Below the pieces are notes generated by a model. That model was not told the origin of the DNA, did not search any database, and saw nothing but the letters and a program-made list of their open reading frames with translations. A stretch of 64,000 bases of DNA from Actinoplanes oblitus (GTDB lineage Bacteria > Actinomycetota > Actinomycetes > Mycobacteriales > Micromonosporaceae): positions 5,409,501-5,473,500 of the forward strand of contig NZ_CP126980.1 in assembly GCF_030252345.1 (NCBI RefSeq), in the 5' to 3' direction. The first letter of the stretch is position 1, and the number at the start of each line of letters is the position of its first letter. Shown here piece after piece: positions 44,755-54,200 of this stretch. The position numbers were made by a program, and so were the translations under genes.

Positions 44755-45068
44755 GCGAGGCATTCGGTCTGGTGGTGCGCTTCACGCTGCGCGACCCGCG
44801 AGCGGCAGCGGGGTTCGACGCGCTGACCGAGCTGACCCTGCGCGGGATCACCTCGACGGAACCCGGCACGCTGACCTATCTCGTGCACACCGTCCCGGAC
44901 GAGCCACTCGTCAGAATCTTCTACGAGCTGTACGCGGATCGGGAAGCCTTCGACGTCCACGAGCGGCAGCCGCACACCCGGCACTTCCTCGCCGAGCGGG
45001 AGCAGTACCTCGCTGGGGTCGAGGTCACCTGGCTACGGGGCGGGACCGGAAAGCCGGCCACGCGGTGA
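44751..45068 (+). CDS. Antibiotic biosynthesis monooxygenase (ABM)-domain protein
   Basis: A 105-residue dimeric alpha+beta barrel protein of the YgiN type: FGLVVRFTLRDPRAAAGFDALTE, then GTLTYLVHTVPDEPLVRIFYELYADREAFDVHERQPHTRHFLA. Such proteins oxidise quinols or polyketide phenols without cofactor, or act as heme-degrading folds. The GTG start has GGAGGTG upstream and overlaps the membrane-protein stop. It works with the FAD monooxygenase in the same TetR-controlled operon, probably on related substrates. A strong hairpin follows at 45218. Confidence 0.87.
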   Translation: MSEAFGLVVRFTLRDPRAAAGFDALTELTLRGITSTEPGTLTYLVHTVPDEPLVRIFYELYADREAFDVHERQPHTRHFLAEREQYLAGVEVTWLRGGTGKPATR

Positions 45069-45217
45069 CCGGGCGAATGACAGACGAATGGGAACGCCAC
45101 CGCGCCGTGCTCAGACTCCGATCCCGGCGGCGTCGAGCGCCGGCCGTGGTGCCCGTCGCCAAGGCCTCGATCTGATCGCACTCGAGAGCGGACCCGGTAC
45201 CGCCGATGCGCGTCCTC

Positions 45218-45249
45218 CGGCCGGCCACCCGCTGCTGGGTGACCGGCCG
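45218..45249. terminator. Bidirectional hairpin terminator
   Basis: A 13-bp stem with one mismatch (CGGCCGGCCACCC / GGGTGACCGGCCG) and six-base loop, ten bases from the cellulase stop. It lies in the 190-base convergent gap. Confidence 0.75.
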
Positions 45250-45258
45250 AAGGATCCG

Positions 45259-46773
45259 TCATGCGTACGGGTCACGGGCCAGTAGCTGGGCCTTGTAGCC
45301 TTCGCCGACGCCCGGCTCCGGTGTGCCGTCGTAGCTCTTGATGAGCACAGCTCCGGTGGTGCAGCCCCAAGCGTTCCACGTCCAGGCCAGGTACGAGACG
45401 CCGTGCTCGTCCGCCCAGTTCGCCAACGTCTGCATGTAATCGAATCCACAGCCTTCCTGGCCGAACTCGCCGAGGACGATCGGCACCTGCTGCGCGACCG
45501 GGGCGACCTGGCTATCCCAGCAGGACACTGACGCGCAGGCGTTGTTGCTGTACGCGTGCCACGAGGCGGCCAGGTTGTGCAGCGGATCGGTTGGCTCGTA
45601 TGCCAGCCACTGCCGCAGGTCGTTCGCCCATTCCAGCCCACCGATCATGAGGATGTTGGTCGCGCCGGTCGCCCGCACCGCGTCCACCAGGTCCTGCATG
45701 CCGGCTACCTCGTAGGGGATGCCGGTGCACATGCCGCCGTCGCGCAGGCACTGCCAGGCCAATGTCTTGTCCCAGTCGCTGGCGAGGTCCGGGTACGGCT
45801 CGTTGAACAGGTCGAAGACGACCGCGTCGTTGCCCTTGAACGCGTTGGCGACGCCGGTCCAGAACTGCGGGGCGTACTTCGCGTCCGGCATCGGCTTCTG
45901 GCAGGTCGCGTGCTCGTCCTTGCAGTGCCAGTCGGGTCCTGTGGTGTAAGCGCCCCAGGTCCAGTGCAGGTCGACGATGGGGGTGATGCCGTTGGCGACC
46001 AGCAGGTTCACGTAGTCCTTGATGCCCTGCTGGTACGTGGCGCCGCCGGGGGTTCCGTTGACACCCAGCCAGCACTCCTCGTTGAGCGGAACCCGAACGG
46101 CATGAATGTTCCACGTCTTCATCGCGTCGACGGAGGCCTGGTCCACGGGGCTGTTGTCCCAGAGACCCTTGCCCTGAACACAGGCGAACTCGGCGCTGGA
46201 CCGGTCCACCCCGAGAAGCCGATACGCCCGGCCGTCGGCGGTGACGATCTTGTTGCCCGCCACGTGCAGTTTCGGCGCCGGCCCGCTGGGCGGCGGGGGC
46301 GCGGAGGTGCTCGTGCTGGGTGACGGGCTGGTACTGGGACTGGCTGTCGGGCTGGTTACCGCGCCGGTGCAGGGGGTGCCGTTGAGGGCGAACGATGTGG
46401 GTACCGGATTGGCGCCGTTCTGCGATCCGATGAATCCGATGGACGTGGACGCGCCGGTGTTCAGTGACCCGTTCCAGGCGAGGTTGGTGGCGGAAACGTG
46501 GGCGCCGGACTGAGTCCAGGTGGCGCTCCAGCCGTTGGCGACCTTCTGATCGGCGTTCGGGAAATCGAAGGTCAGGGTCCATCCGGTGACGGCGCTGCCG
46601 AGATTGGTGATCGCTACGCTGGTGGTGAACCCGGCTGGCCATTGGCTCTGGACGGTGTACGTGACGGAGCAGCCCGTGGTAGCGGCTGACGCGGGAAGTG
46701 TGGCGACTACGATGCCGCCCAGGGCGAGAGCTCCAGCGACGGTGGACGCGAGTAATGCATGACGATGTCTCAT
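45259..46773 (-). CDS. Secreted GH5 cellulase with N-terminal CBM2
   Basis: A 504-residue exported glycoside hydrolase. The signal peptide is about residues 1-30 (MRHRHALLASTVAGALALGG, cleavage after ASA). A CBM2 cellulose-binding module (33-136, Cys35/Cys135, SQWPAGFTTSVAITNLGSAVTGWTL) follows. A Ser/Thr/Pro linker (138-165) leads to a GH5 catalytic domain (about 168-500), with acid/base Glu325 in FDLFNEPYPD and nucleophile Glu436 in IVLGEFGQEG. It should act as an endo-beta-1,4-glucanase or related enzyme. AAGAGGATC precedes the ATG. A perfect CebR operator lies 31 bases upstream, so cello-oligosaccharides probably induce it. Confidence 0.95.
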   Translation of the reverse strand: MRHRHALLASTVAGALALGGIVVATLPASAATTGCSVTYTVQSQWPAGFTTSVAITNLGSAVTGWTLTFDFPNADQKVANGWSATWTQSGAHVSATNLAWNGSLNTGASTSIGFIGSQNGANPVPTSFALNGTPCTGAVTSPTASPSTSPSPSTSTSAPPPPSGPAPKLHVAGNKIVTADGRAYRLLGVDRSSAEFACVQGKGLWDNSPVDQASVDAMKTWNIHAVRVPLNEECWLGVNGTPGGATYQQGIKDYVNLLVANGITPIVDLHWTWGAYTTGPDWHCKDEHATCQKPMPDAKYAPQFWTGVANAFKGNDAVVFDLFNEPYPDLASDWDKTLAWQCLRDGGMCTGIPYEVAGMQDLVDAVRATGATNILMIGGLEWANDLRQWLAYEPTDPLHNLAASWHAYSNNACASVSCWDSQVAPVAQQVPIVLGEFGQEGCGFDYMQTLANWADEHGVSYLAWTWNAWGCTTGAVLIKSYDGTPEPGVGEGYKAQLLARDPYA

Positions 46774-46803
46774 CGGATCCTCTTCTTGATCCAGAACGAT
46801 CGA

Positions 46804-46817
46804 TGGGAGCGCTCCCA
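46804..46817. promoter_or_regulatory. CebR operator
   Basis: TGGGAGCGCTCCCA, identical to the 14-bp CebR consensus palindrome of Streptomyces cellulose genes. It sits 31 bases upstream of the cellulase ATG, where it should block transcription until cellobiose or cellotriose releases CebR. Confidence 0.93.
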
Positions 46818-46954
46818 AAGTTTGGTGCGAGGATCCGCGGAAGTCAATGCGCGTGGGCGCCCTGTCCAGGGCGACCGGGAGCGAGCGAGACGCAGCCATG
46901 GAAAGCTCTGTAGATCCGCCGCGACTCGGCCTGGAGATGGTCGAACTCGACTGA

Positions 46955-46983
46955 CCGGCCGTGCCGTCGCGGCGACCGGCCGG
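46955..46983 (-). terminator. Hairpin after the zinc-binding protein gene
   Basis: CCGGCC / GGCCGG arms enclose an inner GCCG-TCG-CGGC stem. It lies about 33 bases beyond the minus-strand stop at 47016, so it would end that transcript before the CebR box. Confidence 0.45.
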
Positions 46984-47015
46984 CGGTGACTGAACGGATC
47001 ACGCCAAGTCAGGAA

Positions 47016-48077
47016 TCACCGCAGGTACCGGCTGGCTCCCGGATCGATAGGCATGGTGATCCGCCCGTTGCGGTCCCACCGCTCCAGCGTCCACCAGTTG
47101 CGCTGCTGACGGACAGTCACCTGAACGTTGGTGGATTCACCGTGCCAGGCGGAGCCGCCGATCGAGACACCGAAGCGACTCCGGGCGAGAAGACCGACCT
47201 TGGTCAGGGCGGCGCAGGCACGGCACCGGCCGTCCTCGGTCACCACGCAGTCACCGCAGGCCGCGCCCTGACACAGCCGGCACCGGCGAACCGCCTCCGG
47301 ACAGGAGACACAGGTCGATTGCAGGCAGTGCGTGCACCACTCGAGCACGCCGGCCAGGTGGTGGTTCCGGCAGGGCTGGAGGGTGATGTGTGGCGTCCCC
47401 GCCTCGTCCACGAAGTACCCCTGGGTCTGACCCGGCGCCACGTCGTACATGACCGGAACCTGGAAGCCGTCCGGCAGCTGCCAGGTTTCGGCGACACGCA
47501 GCCCGACCGCGATGCGGACCACGTCGACCGGTTTGCGGCGCAGCCGCCGCAACAGCGAGGTGGTCAGGTCTTCGGGCAGGTCGAGGGGCGCGGCGGGAGC
47601 CTGGGCGGCCGGCGCGCCGACGACGACGCGAGCCTCGGCGGGGTCCATCTCGCCGCCCGGCGGGTGCTCGACGATCCGCGGAACGACGAGCTGCTGGATC
47701 CGCTGGGCGTCATGGACGTGGATGCCGGTGAAATTCTCCCGATGGGTCGCGGCAGTGACGTCGGCCAGGCGCCCCGGGTCCAGCAGGCTGGCCCCGATCA
47801 TGCCGCGGTTCATGTCGTCCGGCGACTTGCTCAGCCCATGCCAGGCGGGCCGGCCGCCGTCACGCCGGACGCCCAGCTGAGCATGCCGGCCCACCCGGGC
47901 CAGGACCGCTTCCCACTCACCGAGTTGCGCGTACGCGACGATCTCCGGATCCGGCTGCCAATCCCGCGCCGCCCAGTCCACTGGCGCCGTCGGCTCGCGC
48001 CAATCAGCGACGGTCTCACCGTGGACGATGCCGCGCTCGTCGATCCCGGTCTCGTCGTCGAGATGCAGGCGGCTCAC
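47016..48077 (-). CDS. Cysteine-rich zinc-binding hypothetical protein
   Basis: I do not recognise this 353-residue protein. The C-terminal third holds a dense set of zinc knuckles: CRNHHLAGVLEWCTHCLQ, CVSCPEAVRRCRLC, ACGDCVVTEDGRCRAC. They resemble a B-box or RanBP2/FYVE-like ribbon. The N-terminal 230 residues are mixed and soluble, with an unusual ENFTGIHVHDAQRIQQLVVPRIVEHPP stretch. There are no membrane segments. I chose GTG 48077 because TAAGAT sits seven bases upstream, giving a leaderless start. In-frame GTG/ATG codons up to 48218 are possible. It probably mediates protein or nucleic acid interaction. Confidence 0.65.
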   Translation of the reverse strand: MSRLHLDDETGIDERGIVHGETVADWREPTAPVDWAARDWQPDPEIVAYAQLGEWEAVLARVGRHAQLGVRRDGGRPAWHGLSKSPDDMNRGMIGASLLDPGRLADVTAATHRENFTGIHVHDAQRIQQLVVPRIVEHPPGGEMDPAEARVVVGAPAAQAPAAPLDLPEDLTTSLLRRLRRKPVDVVRIAVGLRVAETWQLPDGFQVPVMYDVAPGQTQGYFVDEAGTPHITLQPCRNHHLAGVLEWCTHCLQSTCVSCPEAVRRCRLCQGAACGDCVVTEDGRCRACAALTKVGLLARSRFGVSIGGSAWHGESTNVQVTVRQQRNWWTLERWDRNGRITMPIDPGASRYLR

Positions 48078-48257
48078 GTATCCGATCTTACTCGGCCGTC
48101 TCGGCGCCCCCTCGGGCTTCGGCTCGTCCACAGGCGCTCCCCCCATCGGGCCAGTGGCAGGCGAGGACGGCATCGAGCGGCCGTGGGCACGTACGGCGCC
48201 ACGCCCGTGCCGGTTCACCCCGGTGACGCGACCGGCGCAGCTGCTCGCGGACCGGGG

Positions 48258-48962
48258 TCAGCGGGTGGCGACGATGCCGAACAGCGCCCCGGCGGGATCC
48301 CGCAGGAGCACGGTGGCGCCGCAGTCGAGTCCGGCGTGGGTCGCACCGAGGCGGAGCGCGCTGGTGACGGTGGCGTCGACGTCGTCGCTCGTGAAGTTGA
48401 CGAGCCACAGGGAGGGTTGAGGGGTCGGGCTTGGTGGAGGCGTTCCCCTGACACCGGTTTCCGGCCGGCGTTCCGTGCCGTCGAGGTGCCACCCCAACAC
48501 GCGGCGGTAGAAGTCCGACGCCTCGTCGGGTCGACCCGTCAGGAGTTCGATCGAGGCGAAGGCGCCGTGTTCTCCGACCGCCTGCATTCCCGTCTGGGTC
48601 CCGGGCTGCCACAGGGAGACCGGTGCGCCGACGGGGTCGACGACGACCGCCGCGTGCCCGAGTTCCGCGACCGGGGCGGGCGGCACGACGATCCGTGCGC
48701 CCGCCGCGGCGAACGCCGCGGCGGCGGCGTCGATGTCCTCGACGCTGAGGACAGCCGTCCAGTACGGAGGCCCCGGATCCTCGGCCGGCCCGAGACCTGA
48801 CACCGCCCGGCCATCGAGCAGAGCCGCCCGGTAGCCGTCTGCCCCGGAGGCGGTGTAGGTCCAGCCGAACAGTTCCCCGTAGAACGCCGCTGTCGCATCG
48901 GGATCCGGGGCCCCGATGTCGATCCAGCAGACGGTCCCCGGGGTGTGCGCAGCGACGTCCAT
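48258..48962 (-). CDS. VOC-superfamily (glyoxalase/bleomycin resistance-like) protein
   Basis: A 234-residue protein of two tandem VOC modules. The first has TVCWIDIGAPDPDATAAFYGELFGWTY and ends VDPVGAPVSLWQPG. The second has FASIELLTGRPDEASDFYRRVLGWHL and ends RDPAGALFGIVATR. Actinobacterial relatives include 27-kDa CFP30B-like antigens and hydroxylases. The substrate and metal are unknown. It lies two bases from the stop of an ABM-type gene on the same strand, so the pair are cotranscribed and probably under the divergent TetR at 49413. Confidence 0.9.
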   Translation of the reverse strand: MDVAAHTPGTVCWIDIGAPDPDATAAFYGELFGWTYTASGADGYRAALLDGRAVSGLGPAEDPGPPYWTAVLSVEDIDAAAAAFAAAGARIVVPPAPVAELGHAAVVVDPVGAPVSLWQPGTQTGMQAVGEHGAFASIELLTGRPDEASDFYRRVLGWHLDGTERRPETGVRGTPPPSPTPQPSLWLVNFTSDDVDATVTSALRLGATHAGLDCGATVLLRDPAGALFGIVATR

Positions 48963-48964
48963 AC

Positions 48965-49300
48965 CTACTCCTTCACCGCGTCGACGGCGTCCGCCGCGTA
49001 ATACGGCGAGCGCAGGTCGACACTGGCGTCACGGACGACCTCCCCGTCGAACAGTCGGGTCGTCGCGGCGGCACCGGCCTGGCGGGCCTCCTCGGCGAAG
49101 GGGCCCTGCGCGAAGGCCAGCGCGTGCTCGGCCGAGTCGAACTCGTAGAACCCGCCGATCGTGTTGGTGCCCAGCCCGGACAGCCAGGTCTTCCGGATCA
49201 GTCCGGGTGCGGTCTTGATCGGGCCGTTGGCCCGCTCCCAGTCGAAGTGCTCGAACGGCACCGACGCCTGGACTTCGGTGTAGAGGAACGTCTTGCCCAC
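48965..49300 (-). CDS. ABM-type/YdhR-like monooxygenase domain protein
   Basis: A 111-residue dimeric alpha+beta barrel-type protein: FLYTEVQASVPFEHFDWERANGPIKTAPGLIRKTWLSGLGTNTIGGFYEFDSAEHALAFA. This matches the YdhR pattern of putative mono-oxygenases. The GTG start follows GGAGGCGAGCA. It is divergent from a TetR gene, with two palindromic operator-like sites between them, and is followed by the VOC gene. It may modify or detoxify the TetR's ligand, which is inference. Confidence 0.85.
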   Translation of the reverse strand: MGKTFLYTEVQASVPFEHFDWERANGPIKTAPGLIRKTWLSGLGTNTIGGFYEFDSAEHALAFAQGPFAEEARQAGAAATTRLFDGEVVRDASVDLRSPYYAADAVDAVKE

Positions 49301-49342
49301 TGCTCGCCTCCGCGGCTAGGGATGGAATTACCCATCAATTAG

Positions 49343-49393
49343 CTAGGACGTACGTACTAGCTCGGCTAGCATGGCCTAGTATGGGCGTACTAG
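49343..49393. promoter_or_regulatory. Two TetR operator-like palindromes
   Basis: CTAGGACGTACGTACTAG (49343-49360, one mismatch) and CTAGTATGGGCGTACTAG (49376-49393). They share CTAG-N10-CTAG ends and are 33 bases apart. They lie in the 112-base gap between the divergent ABM gene and the TetR gene. Confidence 0.65.
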
Positions 49394-49412
49394 TCAAGTG
49401 AGGAAGGCGCGG

Positions 49413-49988
49413 ATGGCCAAGGACACCCGTACCCGGATGATCGACGCCGCAGTGGCCGCATTGCGGCAGCGGGGCCTCGCGGGGATGTCGTTCAGCGACG
49501 TTCTCGCCGACAGCGGAGCCGCCCGCGGTGCGATCTACCACCACTTTCCCGGTGGCAAGCGGCAACTCGCCGCCGAAGCGGCCAGCCGCAACGGTCAGGA
49601 CGTACACGCTCACCTGGCCGGGCTTCCGAGGACCAGCCCGCTCGCCGTCGTCGAGGCGTTCCTCGCCGGCATCCGCCCGGTCGTCGAGGAATCCACCCGT
49701 GGCAGCGGCTGTGCGGTTGCCGCTGTCACTCTCGAACTGGATGGGAACAGTGCCGAACTGCGCGGGGTCGCGGCAGCCGCGTTCGCTTCCTGGGCCGGGC
49801 AACTCGCGGAGTCACTCGCTGCGGCGGGGATGGCCCGCGATGACGCCGCCGACCTCGCCAGCCTGCTCATCAGCCTCCTCGAAGGAGCACATGTGCTGTG
49901 CCGGGCGGCCGGCAGTCTCGAACCCTTCGATCAAGCAGCTCGGGCAGCCGTCGCCCTCGTGGGTGCCACGTCGGCGCGGCAGCATTAG
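49413..49988 (+). CDS. TetR-family regulator
   Basis: A 191-residue TetR. The HTH is DAAVAALRQRGLAGMSFSDVLADSGAARGAIYHHFPGGKRQLAAEA (about 12-55), the LmrA/YxaF type with GAIYHHFPGGK. A C-terminal domain (TetR_C) follows with a Cys in GSGCAVAAVTLELDG. The ATG at 49413 has GAGGAAGG six bases upstream; an earlier in-frame start adds five residues. It faces the ABM-VOC pair across two palindromic boxes. Autoregulation and repression of that pair are likely. Confidence 0.9.
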   Translation: MAKDTRTRMIDAAVAALRQRGLAGMSFSDVLADSGAARGAIYHHFPGGKRQLAAEAASRNGQDVHAHLAGLPRTSPLAVVEAFLAGIRPVVEESTRGSGCAVAAVTLELDGNSAELRGVAAAAFASWAGQLAESLAAAGMARDDAADLASLLISLLEGAHVLCRAAGSLEPFDQAARAAVALVGATSARQH

Positions 49989-50059
49989 GCCGTGCCTGAC
50001 AGTCGTTTCGGTGCGCCACGAGCGCGCGATCGAACGTCCGGGCGCCAAGGCGCTCACCG

Positions 50060-51265
50060 TCACCCCGGTCCGGCGACGTTCAGCGTCTGTCGGAGCCGGG
50101 CCACCGCGTCGGCGAGAGGAATGGCTTCCTGCTCGATGCGGCGCAACGGGGTCGGACCCGCGGTGGCGATGGTGCCGTAGGCGACGGCCTCGCCCTCGGT
50201 GAGGTGCGGCAAGACCTCCGCGGACGGCTTGATCGGCCGGCCCGCCTTGTCGTGGTTGACGCCGTGGGCAGCGTAACGGTGCAGATCGGCGGCGTCCATG
50301 AGGATGGAGGAGACGTCCCTGGCCGGTGCGCCGTCCGGCGCGGGCACGGCGAGCGTGGCACGGAAGTGGTCGAGGATCGTGTACCCGTCCGCATCCATGT
50401 CACCCCAGTAGACGACGTAATCCGCGGAACGGATCCAGGGCACGTTCCCGAGCAGGGCGGCCGCTGCCTTGCCACCGCCCTCCACCACGATCGTGTCGCT
50501 GACCGGCGGGAACCAGAGGCGGGAGTCGCGGTTCTCCACGACCAGGACGACGCGCGGCGGGTAGGCGATGTCGTGTACGTCCCCGGTGGTCCAGGCGTCG
50601 TGCCTGCGCCTGCCCGACGCTGCGTGACGTGGGTCGACGTAGGTCAGGTGAATGACGGCCGGCCGGGGCCGGACCTCGTCGCGGACATCGCGTCCGGTGA
50701 CGTCGCGCAGCAGCGCGCCGTGGGTATCGAGCCATTTGGTGTGCATTCCCGGCACGGGAAGTTGCCGCAGGGTCCAGTCACCGGCGTCGGGGTGCCGGCG
50801 TAACCAGGTCACCGCGTTGATCAGCACTTGCACGTCGCCGGTACGAAGCGCGGAGACGGCTCGCAGCGTGGCCGGGGTGAGGATCGCGCCGGCGGTCCGC
50901 AGGCTGGAAGCCAGCGCACGGGCGCGGCTGACGTCCACGGCCGGTGGTTCGGCACCGAGCAGCGCCACGGCGCCGTCCAGGCCGGCACGGAGCACGGTCG
51001 GGAATCGGCCGGTGACGCCTCGGATCGACACCGCGTCGCGGACGAGCTCCACGCCGGCCGGAAGCCGGTCCGCGAAGTCGCGCCACCGCATGTGCCAGGC
51101 GTGCCAGCTGGCATAGCCCAACTGCTCGACAGCCTTGCCCGTTCTCACTCCCGGCCGGAGCCGCACGGAGAACACCATTTCGCCGCAGATCGCCTCCGCC
51201 CACTTCTGTTCGAGCTTGCCGCGGACGGCAGCGACGGCCTCCTCCGGGGTGACCAGTGGATTCAT
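50060..51265 (-). CDS. jetD: Wadjet type I subunit JetD (MksG), toprim-type nuclease
   Basis: A 401-residue protein with an N-terminal DUF3322-type region (about 10-190) and a C-terminal DUF2220 toprim-like domain (about 235-390). The catalytic residues are visible: VVENRDSRLWFP with Glu244, then VEGGGKAAAALLG and YWGDMDADGYTILDHF with Asp289 and Asp291. This matches the topoisomerase VI-like fold of JetD, which cuts plasmids captured by the JetABC SMC complex (established knowledge). The ATG overlaps the jetC stop (ATGA). It is the last gene of the operon. Confidence 0.93.
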   Translation of the reverse strand: MNPLVTPEEAVAAVRGKLEQKWAEAICGEMVFSVRLRPGVRTGKAVEQLGYASWHAWHMRWRDFADRLPAGVELVRDAVSIRGVTGRFPTVLRAGLDGAVALLGAEPPAVDVSRARALASSLRTAGAILTPATLRAVSALRTGDVQVLINAVTWLRRHPDAGDWTLRQLPVPGMHTKWLDTHGALLRDVTGRDVRDEVRPRPAVIHLTYVDPRHAASGRRRHDAWTTGDVHDIAYPPRVVLVVENRDSRLWFPPVSDTIVVEGGGKAAAALLGNVPWIRSADYVVYWGDMDADGYTILDHFRATLAVPAPDGAPARDVSSILMDAADLHRYAAHGVNHDKAGRPIKPSAEVLPHLTEGEAVAYGTIATAGPTPLRRIEQEAIPLADAVARLRQTLNVAGPG

Positions 51266-54200
51266 TCGCCGGGAACACCTACCAGGGGTTTCGCCCAGGA
51301 TCGCCCGTTGGCGTTCTTGAGGATCAGGTACTCCGCGTCCACGTGCGGTTCGATAGCGCTGTGCTTGTCGTTCGGGGCCCCGATGATCAGCTGGAAGCCG
51401 AGCCCGCGCCAGGCGCCGATGGCACGGCCGGTGAAGTGCGCGTCCGCCTTGATCAGGGCCTCGTCGAGAAAGACCGGGGCGTAGCGGGGGCGGGCGGCGC
51501 CCGCATCGCCCAGCTGATACCGCAACGCGGCGCCGACGATGAACGCCACCAGCTCCTGTGACTCGCCGCCGGACTTCTCGCCGATGTGGTCGTAGACCGC
51601 GACGTGGCCGCCGTCGAGGTCGACCTTCTCCGCGCTGATCCGGACGTGGTTGCGCACGTCGACGAGGTCGGCGAAATCGGGGGCGGTGCGGCGGATGCGG
51701 TCGATCACCTTGGCCATCCGGCGGTAGGCGCTTTCCCGGTCGTCGTCTGTCGCCGCCTGGTCGATGAGAGCGCGCACGTCGCGCAGTTCTTTGCGGAACC
51801 GGGCACGCGTCGCCGAATGGCTCTCCTGCGGGTCGATGCGCAGACGATGGTTGTCGTCGGCGAACGGCAAGGCGGCGAGGATCCGGTTGACCGGGTCGAT
51901 CCGGTCACGGATCTCCCGGACCGCTGCGGCGAGTTCGCTGTCCAGGCCGGTCAGGTCGTTGCCGGACAGGTTGAGCAGACTGTCCCGCCACTCGGTCTCC
52001 AACTCGTGCAGACCACTGGTCTCCAGGTCGGTGAGCAGACGGTCGAAGTCGCGGTAGGAGGCGTCCGGATCGATACCGAGGTTCGGGTTCGGCCAGCGTT
52101 CGAGGAACATGGCGAAGGTGTCGGCCAGCGCTTTCCTGGACCGGCCGATCATCTCCGTCGCGAGCTGCCGGTCGGTGCGGAGCCGCTCGGCGGCACGTTT
52201 GACGTCCGCGTCGAACCGCGTCAGCGACTCGGCCGGAGTGGCGCTGTCCGGGTCGCTGCCGAACAGCGTTTCCAGGTATTCCCGGTGTTGCTCGCTGAGG
52301 CCGGCACCCGACGCGGCGGCCGCGTCCAGGACCTGCTGAGCGCTGTCCACCTCGTCGACGGTCGCCGCCCACGAGTCACCGAGCGCCTTCACGATCTCCT
52401 TCTGCCGCCCGACCCGCTCGGTCAGATCCCTGACCTGCTGTTTGAGGGCGTCCCATTGACCCTGCAGCTGGTCGATCTCCGGATTGCCGGCGCGGATCTC
52501 CTCGAGGACGCGGTGCCAGCGTTCCCGTTCGGCCCGGACCGCGCCGACATCCACCTGATCCCAGGACAACTCGGTCACGTTCTGGTAGCTCGTGCGCCGG
52601 GCCTCCAGCGAGTTGAGGTCCTTCTCCGCCCTCGAAACCGCCTCGGCGGCGTCGTCGAGGCGCTTGCGCGTGCCGCTGATCCGGTTCTCGAGGTCGGCGA
52701 GCGTCCTGCCGTTCGTGAAGCCCAGCACATTGGCTCTGCCGTGACCACCGTGCGCGCCCCGGCCACCTTCCGACGTCTGGCCGGTGATCGTGAGTGCCTT
52801 GGCATACTGCGGCAGCAGTTTGGGGGTGTCGACGCAGACGAAGGCGAACCGGCGGGCGAGTTCGGCCTTGAGCCAGGCGGTGAAGGGCGACGGCCGGTAG
52901 TCGAGCCGGCCGGGAAGCGTCTTGCCGTCGAGTCCGACCTCGTCTCGCAGCCCGGTGCGCACGCCCTCGAACTGGACCCGCCGTGCGGTCGGCACCGAGT
53001 TGATCGCCTCGCGGAACCTGTTCAGGCTGCCGATGTCGATCAGCATCCGGGTGGCGAACCCGCCGAGCGCCAGGTTGAACGCCTCACGCCACGGCTCGAA
53101 CTCGGTCCGGACCTCGATCAGCTCGCCGACGAACGGCAGGTCGTCGGGGGTGAGTCCGGCAGCCTCGGCCAGCATCGCGCGAGCCGCGTGCAGCTCGGTC
53201 GGGATGTTGCCCCGGCGGGTCTTGACCGCCTCGTGCTCGGCGCGCAGCCCTTTCAGCTCCCGGTCCGCCTCGTTTCTCTCCGCAACGGCCTCGGCGTACG
53301 CGTTCTGCGCGGTCCGGCGAGCGTCGACGTCGCCCAGAGCGTGACGTGCCGTCTCGACCAGTGCCGCGAAGTCCGCACCGGTGGCGACTTCGGCGTCGAT
53401 CGTGGCCAGCGCCCGGTCCAGTCGCTCCCGGGCGCGTTCGACGTCACCCAGCCGCTGCTCCACGACGCGGATTTCCCGTTGCGCGGTGTCCATGCGGTCA
53501 CCGCCGGAGGCGCGAAGGGCGGCCGCCACGCCGTCGCGCTGCGCCTCGGCCGCGGTGACCGCGGCGTTCGTCTCCGCCAGCTCCTGCCGGGCCCGGCGGT
53601 GCCGCTGGTCCAGGTCCGTCTCCACCGCGCGCAACAGATCGAGGCGGCGGTGATGACGCCACAACGCGGCCGGGGACACCGCCTCGGTGAAGGAGCCGAT
53701 CTCGTCGATCGAGCGCATTCGGCTCGCCGCGTCGTCGATGGTGCGCCGGTGTTCGCGGATCGGGGTCAGCGCCTTGACCTGCTGACGGGCCGTGATCATC
53801 CGGGCCCGGGTGCCGGACAGCTCGTCGAACTGCTGGACCACCGCGTCCGCGGTGGCCAGCGTGGACGGCTCCTCCAGGACCATCGTCTTGTACAGGGCGT
53901 CGACAGTGGTGATCTGCTGGCCGGCCTGAATCCGGCCGAGCAGAGCGACTGCTTTGTTCCCGTCGCCCGCCGCGCCGATGCCGAGCGTGGTGTGCAGCCG
54001 AGCGGTGAAGTCCCGATCCGTCTCACTCCAGGTCAGGCCGGTTGCCACGACGTCGGCACGGGCGAGTTTGCGGCCCGCCGGGCCCTCCAGCGCCCGCAGC
54101 TGATATCCGTGGTCGCAGGTGGCCCGGACCGCCACGACGTCGTCCAGGCTGCGCGCGGACGACGGGACGTACCAGGCCCGCAGCGCGGTGAACTCGGCAC

